This document shows positions 8,602 to 16,972 of a stretch of DNA of 64,000 nt, piece by piece. The translations under genes and the position numbers were made by a program. Each line of letters opens with the position of its first letter. Position 1 is the first letter of the stretch. A model generated the notes under the pieces. That model was not told the DNA's origin, searched no databases, and was given only the letters and a program-made list of their open reading frames with translations. Source of the DNA: Fortiea sp. LEGE XX443 (GTDB lineage: Bacteria > Cyanobacteriota > Cyanobacteriia > Cyanobacteriales > Nostocaceae); contig NZ_JADEXZ010000016.1 of NCBI RefSeq assembly GCF_015206815.1, positions 22,839 through 86,838 on the forward strand. Direction: 5' to 3'.

Positions 8602-10230
8602 TTAAAAAGTTACATAATCACGCCATTTATCCAGCATCTTTGTACTCACACCCGAAACTTGTTCTAAATCTTGTAGTGATGTAAATTTTTGTTGTTGACG
8701 GGCTAAAATTATTTTCTGTGCTAATTTTTTGCCTACACCAGGAAGACTATCTAATTCTGCGATACTGGCTGTATTGAGATTGATTTTTTGAATTATTTGA
8801 TTTTGGCTTGATGTTGGCGTAATTATCTTCGGGCATTTTTTGGCTTCTGCTTGGATTTTTGCCTGAATTGCTGATGGTAAACCGAGTTGAGCTTTGGCAT
8901 AAAGACGGGCAAATTCTCTGATATAATGAGCAGCAACTTTAGGATTATCGATAACTATCAATGTTTCATCGTTACCATTGTTAGCTGCATCTGACCAATT
9001 ATGTGAACCAGTGATGACTATTTGGTTATCAATTACAGCAAGTTTATGATGTAATAAATCGCCTTTAGCTAACACAGGTACGCCGACACTAGTAATGGTA
9101 CTTTGCCAAGGTTTATTATCAATTTCATGTTTACATTGATTACTCAAAGCAACTCCCATCATATCCAAGGCTTCACTATAAGGACGATAGGCAAATTGGG
9201 AATCAATTAAAGCTCGAATAGCTACACTTTGTTGATGGCGATGTTCTAACATATTGGCAAGTTGCTGTTCGGAAAATACAAACAATGCCATATCAATAGA
9301 TTTGGTAGCAGAATTTAAAGTTTCACCAATTAAACCATTACTAGTTTTACTCCAAGGTTGAGTGGGAGAAGCCGGAGAAAATTGAACTGTAATTTTATTG
9401 TCACCTAAAGAGATTGTTGTTGGAGAACGCAGCGGTTTTTTTACGCCAAATTGACTATCTAGCTTACCTCCAGAACCATCACCCCACATAATGTTAAACT
9501 CTTCGGTAAAAACAGATGCTAATTCTGGACTATCAATTTTTAGCAAATTATTGTCATTACCTAAACTGCTGAGATTTGTAAAATCACCAGAAGTATCACT
9601 GAGGGTAAAATTTGCCGAAGTAACAATCACAATGCGATTATCGACAATCACAAATTTGTGGTGCATCAAGCTACTACCTTTAGAACCATCAGCTTGATCA
9701 TCAATCCAAGGAATTTTGGCGTTTTGTAAAATTATCAATGCGTCTCTTTGATTAATTTCCTCTGGACTGAGTTTGTTATCTTTGTTTAGGTCGATAAATT
9801 GGTGAAATTCGTTGTACCTTTCTCGTTCTCTAGTGGCTAATTTTTTAATTTCACTTGGTGTAAAGCTACTCCAAGGGCGACTATAAGTATTTTCTAAAAT
9901 TACCCTAACTTTCACGCCAGCTTTTTGTTTATTTACTAAGGCTTGGGCAACCTTGGGTAAACGTAATTCTTGCACAGCTATATCTACTGTAGAATTAGCT
10001 TGAGAAATAGCATCAATAATGATTTTTTCTAAGTCGTCTCCCCGTCGTGTTAGCTGACGGTAAGATTCTTGATATTCTGAAGATTCAGAATGATTTAAAT
10101 AAACTTGAACTAATGGATCTTGCGGTAAAGGTGATAATCCTTTATGAGATGTTTTGGCTTGTTGACAAGCAGTGATGGTCAAGATTAAGACAAATAGCCA
10201 AAAATACCTTTGTTTACGAAAAATTTGCAC
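8602..10230 (-). CDS. Lipoprotein with two phospholipase D motifs, an EF-hand and a C-terminal helix-hairpin-helix
   Basis: 542 residues from a GTG start. The N-terminus is a lipoprotein signal (hydrophobic stretch ending LTITACQQ), predicting a membrane-anchored exported protein. Two HKD motifs of the phospholipase D/nuclease superfamily appear, HHKFVIVDNRIVIVTSANFT near 190 and HHKLAVIDNQIVITGSHNWS near 390, enough for one complete active site. Before the first HKD lies DLNKDNKLSPEEI, a canonical EF-hand calcium loop. The last 60 residues (INLNTASIAELDSLPGVGKK...) form a ComEA-type helix-hairpin-helix that binds DNA backbone. Together this suggests an extracytoplasmic, calcium-responsive nuclease or DNA-processing enzyme; phospholipase activity is the alternative. 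It is monocistronic and diverges from the cysteine desulfurase gene. Confidence 0.88.
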   Translation of the reverse strand: MQIFRKQRYFWLFVLILTITACQQAKTSHKGLSPLPQDPLVQVYLNHSESSEYQESYRQLTRRGDDLEKIIIDAISQANSTVDIAVQELRLPKVAQALVNKQKAGVKVRVILENTYSRPWSSFTPSEIKKLATRERERYNEFHQFIDLNKDNKLSPEEINQRDALIILQNAKIPWIDDQADGSKGSSLMHHKFVIVDNRIVIVTSANFTLSDTSGDFTNLSSLGNDNNLLKIDSPELASVFTEEFNIMWGDGSGGKLDSQFGVKKPLRSPTTISLGDNKITVQFSPASPTQPWSKTSNGLIGETLNSATKSIDMALFVFSEQQLANMLEHRHQQSVAIRALIDSQFAYRPYSEALDMMGVALSNQCKHEIDNKPWQSTITSVGVPVLAKGDLLHHKLAVIDNQIVITGSHNWSDAANNGNDETLIVIDNPKVAAHYIREFARLYAKAQLGLPSAIQAKIQAEAKKCPKIITPTSSQNQIIQKINLNTASIAELDSLPGVGKKLAQKIILARQQQKFTSLQDLEQVSGVSTKMLDKWRDYVTF

Positions 10231-10445
10231 TGTAATCTGTTAAAAGTGAATTGGGAGTGAACAGATATATAGTTCCCAAAATACAGTCCGCCAATTTAAA
10301 GAGGGAAACAGCTTGATCAACAGTCAAAAAATCCTCCCATTGATGCACAGTACTTCACATTTTCTCAAGATTTAACTAGAGAACTATCTGTGATGAAAAT
10401 AATAAGTAGCTCTTTGCTAGTGTTTTTCCGCTCAAGTGTTGTGAT

Positions 10446-11615
10446 ATGCAAATATATTTAGATTACAGTGCTACTACTCCAACTCGCCCAGAAGCGATCG
10501 CAGCAATGCAAGCAGTCCTCACTCAACAGTGGGGAAATCCTTCTAGTTTGCATGAGTGGGGACAACGGGCTGCAACAGTTCTCGAACAAGCCAGAGTTCA
10601 AGTTGCAGACTTAATAAACGCTGTTAATCCAGAATCAATTATTTTTACGGCTGGCGGTACGGAAGCCGATAATTTGGCAATTATTGGTGTTGCTAGGTTA
10701 TATCCTGTACCACAACACATCATTATTTCTAGTGTGGAGCATTCCGCCATTTCGGAAACGGTACAGATGCTAAAAATGTGGGGTTGGGAAGTTACACGCT
10801 TGGGAGTGGATACCCAAGGGAGAGTTAACCCCTTAGATTTAAAGGCTGCATTGCGACATAACACCGTATTGGTTTCAATAATTTACGGACAAAGTGAAGT
10901 TGGGACAGTCCAACCTATTACCGAATTGGGCAATATAGCGCGATCGCATGGGGCTATATTCCACACCGATGCAGTGCAAGTGGCGGGACGTTTACCCATT
11001 GATGTGCAGACATTACCAGTCGATTTACTCAGCATTTCCAGCCATAAAATCTACGGGCCACAAGGTGTAGGGGCATTGTATATCCGTCCTAGTGTGAAAT
11101 TAATGCCTTTGTTAATCGGTGGTGGACAAGAAATGGGAATGCGTTCTGGTACGCAAGCTGTCCCGATAATTGCCGGATTTGGTGTCGCCGCAGAATTAGC
11201 AGCGAAAGAACTAGCAACAGAAACACCGAGATTAATTCAGTTGCGCGATCGCTTGTTTGCTTTGTTAGCAGATGTTCCCGGTTTAATTCCCACAGGCGAT
11301 CGCATCCATCGTTTACCTCATCATGTCAGTTTCTGTCTCGAATACGCCGATGGAGAAAAACTCAGCGGTAAAACTTTGGTACGACAATTAAATTTAGCTG
11401 GTATTGGCATTAGTGCTGGTGCAGCCTGTCATAGCGGTAAACTCAGCCCTAGTCCGATACTTTTAGCTATGGGCTATTCCCAAACAGCAGCTTTAGGCGG
11501 AATTCGTATGACACTGGGACGTGACACAACCGCAGCAGATATCGATTGGACTGCGATCGTGTTGAAGCAGGTTTTAGAAAGAATCACACCAGATATTATC
11601 TTAGCTACACGCTGA
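10446..11615 (+). CDS. Cysteine desulfurase (NifS/IscS family)
   Basis: A PLP-dependent class V aminotransferase-fold enzyme of 389 residues that takes sulfur from cysteine as a persulfide for Fe-S clusters or thiolation. Visible features: MQIYLDYSATTPTRPEA at the N-terminus, HTDAVQVAGRLPIDV (Asp contacting PLP), the Schiff-base lysine in SISSHKIYGPQG (about residue 201), and the active-site cysteine in SAGAACHSGKLSPSPILLAMG. The AACHSG loop differs from the SACTS of group I IscS. No iscU, sufE or nif genes lie nearby, so this is one of the stand-alone cyanobacterial paralogues and its sulfur acceptor is unknown. ATG start; it converges on the Uma2 gene, ending only a few bases away. Confidence 0.92.
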   Translation: MQIYLDYSATTPTRPEAIAAMQAVLTQQWGNPSSLHEWGQRAATVLEQARVQVADLINAVNPESIIFTAGGTEADNLAIIGVARLYPVPQHIIISSVEHSAISETVQMLKMWGWEVTRLGVDTQGRVNPLDLKAALRHNTVLVSIIYGQSEVGTVQPITELGNIARSHGAIFHTDAVQVAGRLPIDVQTLPVDLLSISSHKIYGPQGVGALYIRPSVKLMPLLIGGGQEMGMRSGTQAVPIIAGFGVAAELAAKELATETPRLIQLRDRLFALLADVPGLIPTGDRIHRLPHHVSFCLEYADGEKLSGKTLVRQLNLAGIGISAGAACHSGKLSPSPILLAMGYSQTAALGGIRMTLGRDTTAADIDWTAIVLKQVLERITPDIILATR

Positions 11616-11621
11616 GATAAA

Positions 11622-12389
11622 TTAAATTTCTGGTTCAACACCGAGAGCGCGCAATTGAGCAATTAGGCGATCGTTTCGTTGACGTTCCTGTTCTGCTCGT
11701 TGACGTTCCTGTTCCGCCCGTTGACGTTCCTGTTCCGCTCGTTCTTCACCAGTCAACAACAAATTACCTTGCAAATCCCACCAGCGCAGCCAAGGTAATT
11801 CCGCATTCTGATATTCTCCCTGCCATATACCTAACTCGACTCCCAAGGGTGTAATAAGATAATGTCCGCGCTCATTTGTTAATAACGGCTGATATTGCCC
11901 CCCAATGAATTCATAGACTTCCACACTAGCTTTCTTCACTTCATAAATGCCATAAAAAGGAGGACGAATCACCTGCTCATAAATCCAAAACTTCCCCTTC
12001 CAAGGGGTTTTGTCTCGTTCTTCCTTACCATCCCCAGAGACAAACTCCAAAGCAATTAACGGGGCGATGTATTCTCGCCACAGTACATAAGACCTCCGTG
12101 TTTGACCATCAAGCAAGGGCGGTACATTTCCTGCATAAAACCAATCCGGTGCTTCTGCACCTTTTTCTGGAGGATCAGTCAAGCGCCAGTAAATACCTAA
12201 ATCCTGACCAATACAATATTGACCGTCAGGATGTAATTTTTTGAGTATAGGTGTAATCGAGTCAGTTAGTAAAATGCTTTGGGGGTGTTCTTGCCAATTT
12301 TTCACGAAAGTGCCATCAGACTCTGGTAGCTGCGTGTGGTCTGGGAAAGGGGTGAATTCTTCAGTAGCTCGATTGATTGCAGAGGTCAT
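11622..12389 (-). CDS. Uma2-type endonuclease-fold protein with C-terminal coiled coil (copy 1)
   Basis: 255 residues from the ATG at 12389, the start matched by the neighbouring paralogue; the frame is open 26 codons further upstream. The body belongs to the large cyanobacterial Uma2 group (PD-(D/E)XK restriction endonuclease fold): KGAEAPDWFYAGN, then ALEFVSGDGKEERD, then KFWIYEQVI supply the D, E and K-type residues. These proteins are numerous in cyanobacteria and their role is unknown. The C-terminal 45 residues form a charged coiled coil built from a tandem 7-residue unit (AEQERQR, three copies), visible in DNA as 21-bp direct repeats at about 11675-11745. It is near-identical to the paralogue at 12743-13486, including upstream DNA, so the pair arose by recent duplication. 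Confidence 0.85.
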   Translation of the reverse strand: MTSAINRATEEFTPFPDHTQLPESDGTFVKNWQEHPQSILLTDSITPILKKLHPDGQYCIGQDLGIYWRLTDPPEKGAEAPDWFYAGNVPPLLDGQTRRSYVLWREYIAPLIALEFVSGDGKEERDKTPWKGKFWIYEQVIRPPFYGIYEVKKASVEVYEFIGGQYQPLLTNERGHYLITPLGVELGIWQGEYQNAELPWLRWWDLQGNLLLTGEERAEQERQRAEQERQRAEQERQRNDRLIAQLRALGVEPEI

Positions 12390-12525
12390 AAAACACCTTT
12401 GCAGGAATAATGGGTTGCTTTTTAGTTTAGCAATGAAAAGGCGGAAAGACTTTTCACCAAACATCATACTTCACTGCTACGCTAAACTGATAGCAATGAG
12501 AACCCAATACTAAGGTTGGTTATAG

Positions 12526-12738
12526 AGTCAGCAGCTAGATTTATATTTGGGTGTTTATCAAGATAAATTACGCTTTTTTAGGGCTGGAGGTGAATTAGTC
12601 CCCACACCAGAAGAAGTCGCATATCAAGAAAAACAACACGCCGAACAAGAAAAACAACGTGCGGAACAAGAGAAACAACGCAGCGATCGCTTGGCCGCAA
12701 AACTGCAAGAATTAGGTATTGACCCAGATTCTATTTAG
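12526..12738 (+). pseudogene. C-terminal remnant of another Uma2-type gene
   Basis: The plus-strand frame reads SQQLDLYLGVYQDKL, then FFRAGGELVPTPEEVA, then a coiled coil of repeated AEQEKQR units ending LQELGIDPDSI. This is the characteristic C-terminal end of Uma2-group proteins, but a stop codon lies directly upstream and the catalytic region is missing. It sits, in the opposite orientation, between the two intact minus-strand Uma2 genes. It is most simply a leftover of an older gene that was disrupted when the neighbouring copies arose. A short ORF from TTG 12547 could still be translated, giving a coiled-coil peptide of 63 residues. Confidence 0.7.
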
Positions 12739-12742
12739 TCGA

Positions 12743-13486
12743 TTATACTTCTGGTTCAACACCGAGAGCGCGCAATTGAGCCGCTAGGCGATCGGCTCTT
12801 TGACTTTCCTGTTCTGCTCGTTGACGTTCTTGTTCTGCTCTTTCTTCACCAGTCAACAACAAATTACCTTGCAAATCCCACCAACGCAACCAAGGTAATT
12901 CCATATTTTGATACTCTCCCTGCCATATACCTAATTCGACTCCCAAAGGAGTTATAAGATAATGACCTCGTTCATTTGGCGATAATAACTGATATTGCCC
13001 ACCAATTAATTCATAAACTTCTATGCTGGCTTTATTTACTTCATAAATTCCGTAAAAAGCTGGATGAATTACTTGTTCATATATCCAAAATTTACCCTTC
13101 CAAGGGGTTTTGTCTCGTTCCTCACTTCCATCGCCAGAGACAAATTCTAAAGCAATTAATGGAGCGATAAACTCTCGCCACAACACATAAGACCTGCGTG
13201 TTTGACCATCCAGCAGAGGCGGCACATTTCCTACGTAAAACCAATCCGGTGCTTCTGCACCTTTCTCTGGGGGATCAGTTAAGCGCCAGTAAATACCGCT
13301 ATCTTGACCGATACAGTATTGCCCATCAGGATGACGTTTTTGTAATATTGGTTTAATCGAGTTGGTAAGTAGAATGCTTTGGGGATGTTCTTGGAAGTTT
13401 TTCACGAAAGTACCGTCTGACTCCGGTAGCTGCGTATGGTCGGGAAATGGGGTGAGGTCAGTGTCTAGATTGGTTGCAGAGGTCAT
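12743..13486 (-). CDS. Uma2-type endonuclease-fold protein with C-terminal coiled coil (copy 2)
   Basis: 247 residues from ATG 13486. It aligns with copy 1 over its whole length with scattered substitutions, and shares the same PD-(D/E)XK-like residues (APDWFY, ALEFVSGDGSEERD, KFWIYEQVI) and conserved WLRWWDLQGNLLLTGEE. Its coiled coil has fewer 7-residue units than copy 1, so the repeat number has changed since duplication. The upstream segments of both genes share the string GGTTGCTTTTTAGTTTA and an AAAGGT ribosome-binding region. Function unknown; a nuclease fold is supported by family knowledge, activity is not. Confidence 0.85.
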   Translation of the reverse strand: MTSATNLDTDLTPFPDHTQLPESDGTFVKNFQEHPQSILLTNSIKPILQKRHPDGQYCIGQDSGIYWRLTDPPEKGAEAPDWFYVGNVPPLLDGQTRRSYVLWREFIAPLIALEFVSGDGSEERDKTPWKGKFWIYEQVIHPAFYGIYEVNKASIEVYELIGGQYQLLSPNERGHYLITPLGVELGIWQGEYQNMELPWLRWWDLQGNLLLTGEERAEQERQRAEQESQRADRLAAQLRALGVEPEV

Positions 13487-13564
13487 AAGATTACCTTTGC
13501 AGGATTAAGGGTTGCTTTTTAGTTTAACAAGATAAGGGTAGAAAGGGCGATCGCAGTGTTTATG

Positions 13565-14524
13565 CTAAGTTCTATATTTCACAGTAGGAAGATGACGACC
13601 AACATAGCCAATAAAGACTTTTCCTGGTTCTTTAGGAAAGAAGTGAATTCGCCAGTTACAAAACTTCAATTTAACGTGTCGTTCAAATAAGCGTTCTTTG
13701 CCATCAGGACAAATAAAAGCTCTTTGTTTGCCATATTTATTCAATGTTGCTTCACTTTCTCCTGACTCATCAAGAGCATAACCTTCTACATTGAATGCTC
13801 CAGTCTTCCAGTTTTTGCAACAGTTTTGAAGCTCAAATAATGTTTTGACAACAGATTGTAATTCTAATTGTCTAGTACGGATATTTGTTAACTGTTTACC
13901 AACAGCATTACAAAATTCTAAGTCAGGAAACAATTCTTCTCTTCTATCCCAAAGATCATCGCCATTCAATACTCTGGTACGAATGCGGTTTTTTATCCAT
14001 TCTGCGTGTTCATGTACATGGTGATCGCGGCTTGCATGAAAAATTTCTAAAGTTTCTTTTACTATATCTTCATCTTCGTTAATTTGTATAGCCTCGATTT
14101 CTAAGCGGCTTAAATTCCAGCATTTGTTAGATAAAAAACTTACTGCGACTGCATCAAGTAAATGAGCTATACCAAGTCCAATTGCTAGTTCTCCCTGATA
14201 ATAGAATTCACATAACCCAGAATTATTTTCAATATCTTGAATAGCTGAATTTGATAAATCTAGTGATAAAGGTGCTTTAATAGCAAGAGCCTTGATAAAG
14301 CCTCGCTCTAATTGATCTGCCTCATTTAACCAACGACGTAAAGGATAATTAGGAGCCAGCATAATTGTATGAAAATTTTCCTTAGAACGAAGACTTACCT
14401 TGATACCTTGTGCTGTAAAGGTTTTAATGGTCCTAATTAACTCAGACATCCATTGGTGTGCTATTCGCTCATTTGGAGCTAGATTTTGCAGAGATAACTC
14501 ATTTAATATTAAATCAAGCTCCAC
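13565..14524 (-). CDS. Unknown 319-residue protein, third gene of the DUF262-AAA cassette
   Basis: I do not recognise a named family. It starts at GTG 14524, three bases after the ATPase gene, whose last codons carry the GGGAG ribosome-binding site, so translation is coupled. No signal peptide or membrane segment is seen. The centre has a histidine-rich helix (ASRDHHVHEHAEWIKNRI) followed by DLWDRREELFPDLEFCNAVG. The C-terminal 55 residues (FERHVKLKF, CNWRIHFFP, KVFIGYVGRHLPTVKY) are strand-rich with basic and aromatic residues, reminiscent of RelE/ParE-type toxin cores. That resemblance is inference by eye. Placement at the end of an operon with a DUF262 protein and an OLD/RecF-like ATPase suggests it is the effector or a specificity subunit. 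Confidence 0.75.
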   Translation of the reverse strand: MELDLILNELSLQNLAPNERIAHQWMSELIRTIKTFTAQGIKVSLRSKENFHTIMLAPNYPLRRWLNEADQLERGFIKALAIKAPLSLDLSNSAIQDIENNSGLCEFYYQGELAIGLGIAHLLDAVAVSFLSNKCWNLSRLEIEAIQINEDEDIVKETLEIFHASRDHHVHEHAEWIKNRIRTRVLNGDDLWDRREELFPDLEFCNAVGKQLTNIRTRQLELQSVVKTLFELQNCCKNWKTGAFNVEGYALDESGESEATLNKYGKQRAFICPDGKERLFERHVKLKFCNWRIHFFPKEPGKVFIGYVGRHLPTVKYRT

Positions 14525-14527
14525 ACT

Positions 14528-15691
14528 TTAATCTCCCATCACAGGTTCTAACAAAGCATCTAAGCTTTTTTCCCATTCATCAAAAAATCCATCAGGCCAT
14601 CGGTCAATTCTACCGTCACGATCAATACGAGGTGACACTACCTTTGTGTAAGTCTGCCCTTCTTTTTCTTGACGTTGAAAGTAATGTAATTGCACATCTT
14701 CTGGCTTGATTTTACTGTCATGAACAGCAAGGCGAATTCCGTTTAAAACATGATCACTATGAGTTTCTATTACTACTTGAATGTCACAACTAGCAGCTAG
14801 TGCTAACAACTCACCCATTTTTGCTTGTCCTCTAGGATGAAGATGAGCCTCTGGGTTTTCAACTAGAATTAGTGTATCAGGTTCTGAAGCGAGTATAGCT
14901 ACTATGATTGGTAAAATGTAGGTAATTCCGAAGCCAACATTAGTTGCACGGTAAAGGTTGCTATCTCCATACCCGCATTGCAAATTTATCAAATCCATGT
15001 CTGGATTTGATTTTATCCTTATACGTGTACCTGGACTAATTTCTCCCATCCATGCTTCTACTTGATCTATTAAAGCTAGTGATTTTTCCTCTGGATCATC
15101 GTATTGTCGCTGTGAACTTTTTACATTAGGATGACTTAATTTTTGATTAGCAATAATTCTATTCTCATTGACTGCAAGGAAATGTAATGTATATTCACAT
15201 CTAGCGCCCAGTGTTCCAAGTAATTGAACTTTGTCATATGACATTTGATTAAATGCTCTTGGGCCTATACGTTCTGCCTCAATGTAATGAAAATTTTGAT
15301 TAAAAAGACTGGATAAGTGATATACTTGCTCATCTACATGCTCCGAAGTCAGGTATAAAAAATTAGCTCCTACATCTTCTTCTTCATTTTTAAATTTCCA
15401 TATACTTTTTGTGCCATTTTTCCAAAGTATTTCAAATACTAGTTGTTCTTGTTTAGATGCACCTTCAAAAATAGCATCTTTAGCTGTGCCAATATTAATT
15501 AAATCTCCATTGAGTACCAAGCCTTTTTCTGACAGTAAACCTTTTTGATAAGATTGCCTTAATAATAATAATGCTTGTAAAACAGAAGACTTACCAGTAC
15601 TGTTAAGTCCAGATAAAAGTGTAAGTGGTCTAAATGTAAGGGATTGATTTTGAAAAGGCTTAAAATTTGTGAGTCTTAGGGAACCAATCAT
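14528..15691 (-). CDS. AAA ATPase, DUF3696/OLD-RecF-like
   Basis: 387 residues, an ABC/SMC-type ATPase without transporter partners. The N-terminus SLRLTNFKPFQNQSLTF leads to Walker A GLNSTGKSSVLQALLLL. The other half contains RATNVGFGITYILPIIVAIL (signature-like region), Walker B LILVENPEAHLHPRGQAKMG and the switch histidine in IETHSDHVLNGIRLA. The C-terminus (IDRDGRIDRWPDGFFDEWEKSLDALL) is the DUF3696 signature. Related ATPases drive several anti-phage systems and DNA-repair complexes, usually activating a partner nuclease or toxin. Its start codon overlaps the stop of the DUF262 gene (ATGA at 15688-15691) and the 319-residue gene follows after three bases, so the three products almost certainly act together. 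Confidence 0.9.
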   Translation of the reverse strand: MIGSLRLTNFKPFQNQSLTFRPLTLLSGLNSTGKSSVLQALLLLRQSYQKGLLSEKGLVLNGDLINIGTAKDAIFEGASKQEQLVFEILWKNGTKSIWKFKNEEEDVGANFLYLTSEHVDEQVYHLSSLFNQNFHYIEAERIGPRAFNQMSYDKVQLLGTLGARCEYTLHFLAVNENRIIANQKLSHPNVKSSQRQYDDPEEKSLALIDQVEAWMGEISPGTRIRIKSNPDMDLINLQCGYGDSNLYRATNVGFGITYILPIIVAILASEPDTLILVENPEAHLHPRGQAKMGELLALAASCDIQVVIETHSDHVLNGIRLAVHDSKIKPEDVQLHYFQRQEKEGQTYTKVVSPRIDRDGRIDRWPDGFFDEWEKSLDALLEPVMGD

Positions 15692-16818
15692 AGAAGTACT
15701 TCCTGAATTATTTTTTCTATAGTACTAAATCTATACTGTACTTTCTCGGCAGCCTGAGATATAGATTCTAAAAAATATTTATCATTGTCTATATATGTCT
15801 TGAATATATCAATCAATTTTTGTTTTCTATCTATTAAAATTTGTATTTGATCATCACTCAATTTACTCAGAAGTACTGACCAAGATTCAAATAGAGCTTT
15901 ATTTATAGGAAACTGCCTTTTCTGAGAATTAGATATTTTCCGAAATGCATCTTTACCAAAGATGTTCCAGCTAGCTATAATTGTTCTTTGAAAATTATTT
16001 TCAATGTTAAATAACTCAGCTTCAGAGAGTTTATTTGTTTTAGAGAGTGCTTTAGTTAAAAAAGTATCTCTGTTGTCGGCATAATCTTTATAAGGAGTCA
16101 ACGTAAAGGCCAAAAAGCCTAGTATAAATTCACGATCATCCATACGCATTATCCGCTCATTTCCAAGTTTAACTACCTGTTTAAATTTTGGATATGCAGC
16201 AAGTTTAGTTAAAAAGTTTGTTCCCTTACCAGGATTAAGAGCATGTCGCAATTCTTGAGGAGATAAAGCAAGCCCTCCTGTATTAATGCGTTTAAAAATA
16301 TTATATTTAATTTCTGGAGGTGTGCCTTTTTCGATCAAATATACTGTTAGTTGAGTTTCTTCAAGGCGGCGTTGGTATCTGCGATCAATTTGATCGTAAG
16401 TTTTCCCTTCCAGATTTGTAAGATATTCTAATCCAGATAGTTTGAGTTTTTTGTCGAGAATAAAGCGCTTTAGTGCAAATAGACGCTGTAATCCATCGAC
16501 TACTAGCCATTTATCTTCATTAGTAGCATCTATATAAAATGCTGGTATGGGGATGCGGATAATAATGGATTCTATAAGCCTGCTTTGGGCATCTTCTTTC
16601 CATATATCCGCATGACGTTGGAAATCAGGTGCTAAATCAAGGGCTTCTTCATTGATTCTTTTAAGCAATAACTCTATTGTTGGTTCCCTAGTTACAATGT
16701 TAATTTTATCAGGATCATACTGGAAAGTAACTTTTTCCTCTTGATCTTCTTCATTATCTTCTTCATTTAAAATTTGTTCATTAAGTACTACTAGATTGTA
16801 GTTATTCAAATCTGTCAC
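15688..16818 (-). CDS. DUF262 (ParB/GmrS-like) protein
   Basis: 376 residues from GTG 16818, with AGGAG well placed upstream. An acidic N-terminus (about 1-30) precedes the DUF262 domain: DFQRHADIWKEDAQSRLIESI, IPIPAFYIDA and the core motif VVDGLQRLFALKRFI (consensus DGQQR), at about residues 60-120. DUF262 is a ParB-like nuclease/NTPase fold found at the N-terminus of GmrSD type IV restriction enzymes and in other defence proteins. The DUF1524 HNH partner domain is absent; the C-terminal half is helical. It is the first gene of the three-gene minus-strand cassette and likely the sensor or the DNA-acting subunit. Base composition is AT-rich compared with the flanking metF and cysteine desulfurase genes. 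Confidence 0.9.
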   Translation of the reverse strand: MTDLNNYNLVVLNEQILNEEDNEEDQEEKVTFQYDPDKINIVTREPTIELLLKRINEEALDLAPDFQRHADIWKEDAQSRLIESIIIRIPIPAFYIDATNEDKWLVVDGLQRLFALKRFILDKKLKLSGLEYLTNLEGKTYDQIDRRYQRRLEETQLTVYLIEKGTPPEIKYNIFKRINTGGLALSPQELRHALNPGKGTNFLTKLAAYPKFKQVVKLGNERIMRMDDREFILGFLAFTLTPYKDYADNRDTFLTKALSKTNKLSEAELFNIENNFQRTIIASWNIFGKDAFRKISNSQKRQFPINKALFESWSVLLSKLSDDQIQILIDRKQKLIDIFKTYIDNDKYFLESISQAAEKVQYRFSTIEKIIQEVLL

Positions 16819-16923
16819 TATATGTACTCCTGGGTCTTCAAATCTACACGGTCCACTACTGATAATAAATCAACAAATTGGGCTTTATAACTGGCGTACT
16901 TCAATGCTACTATCTTCTCAAAT

Positions 16924-16953
16924 GGTAGAGACGCATAACTTTGCGCCTCTACC
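16924..16953 (-). terminator. Hairpin downstream of metF
   Basis: GGTAGAGACGCA and TGCGCCTCTACC pair over 11 of 12 positions with a 6-base loop, 20 bases past the metF stop. It is also a familiar Nostocales intergenic palindrome. It separates the trpS-metF transcript from the DUF262 cassette. Confidence 0.5.
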
Positions 16954-16972
16954 TAGCTAGTATATTACTCGT

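Noticed and set aside
10446..11615. Reading the cysteine desulfurase as part of a nif cluster
   Set aside because: No nif genes are adjacent and the protein is a general NifS/IscS-like paralogue.
12390..12467. N-terminal extension of the first Uma2-type protein
   Set aside because: The paralogue starts at the equivalent of ATG 12389, and the extension corresponds to the conserved untranslated upstream DNA.
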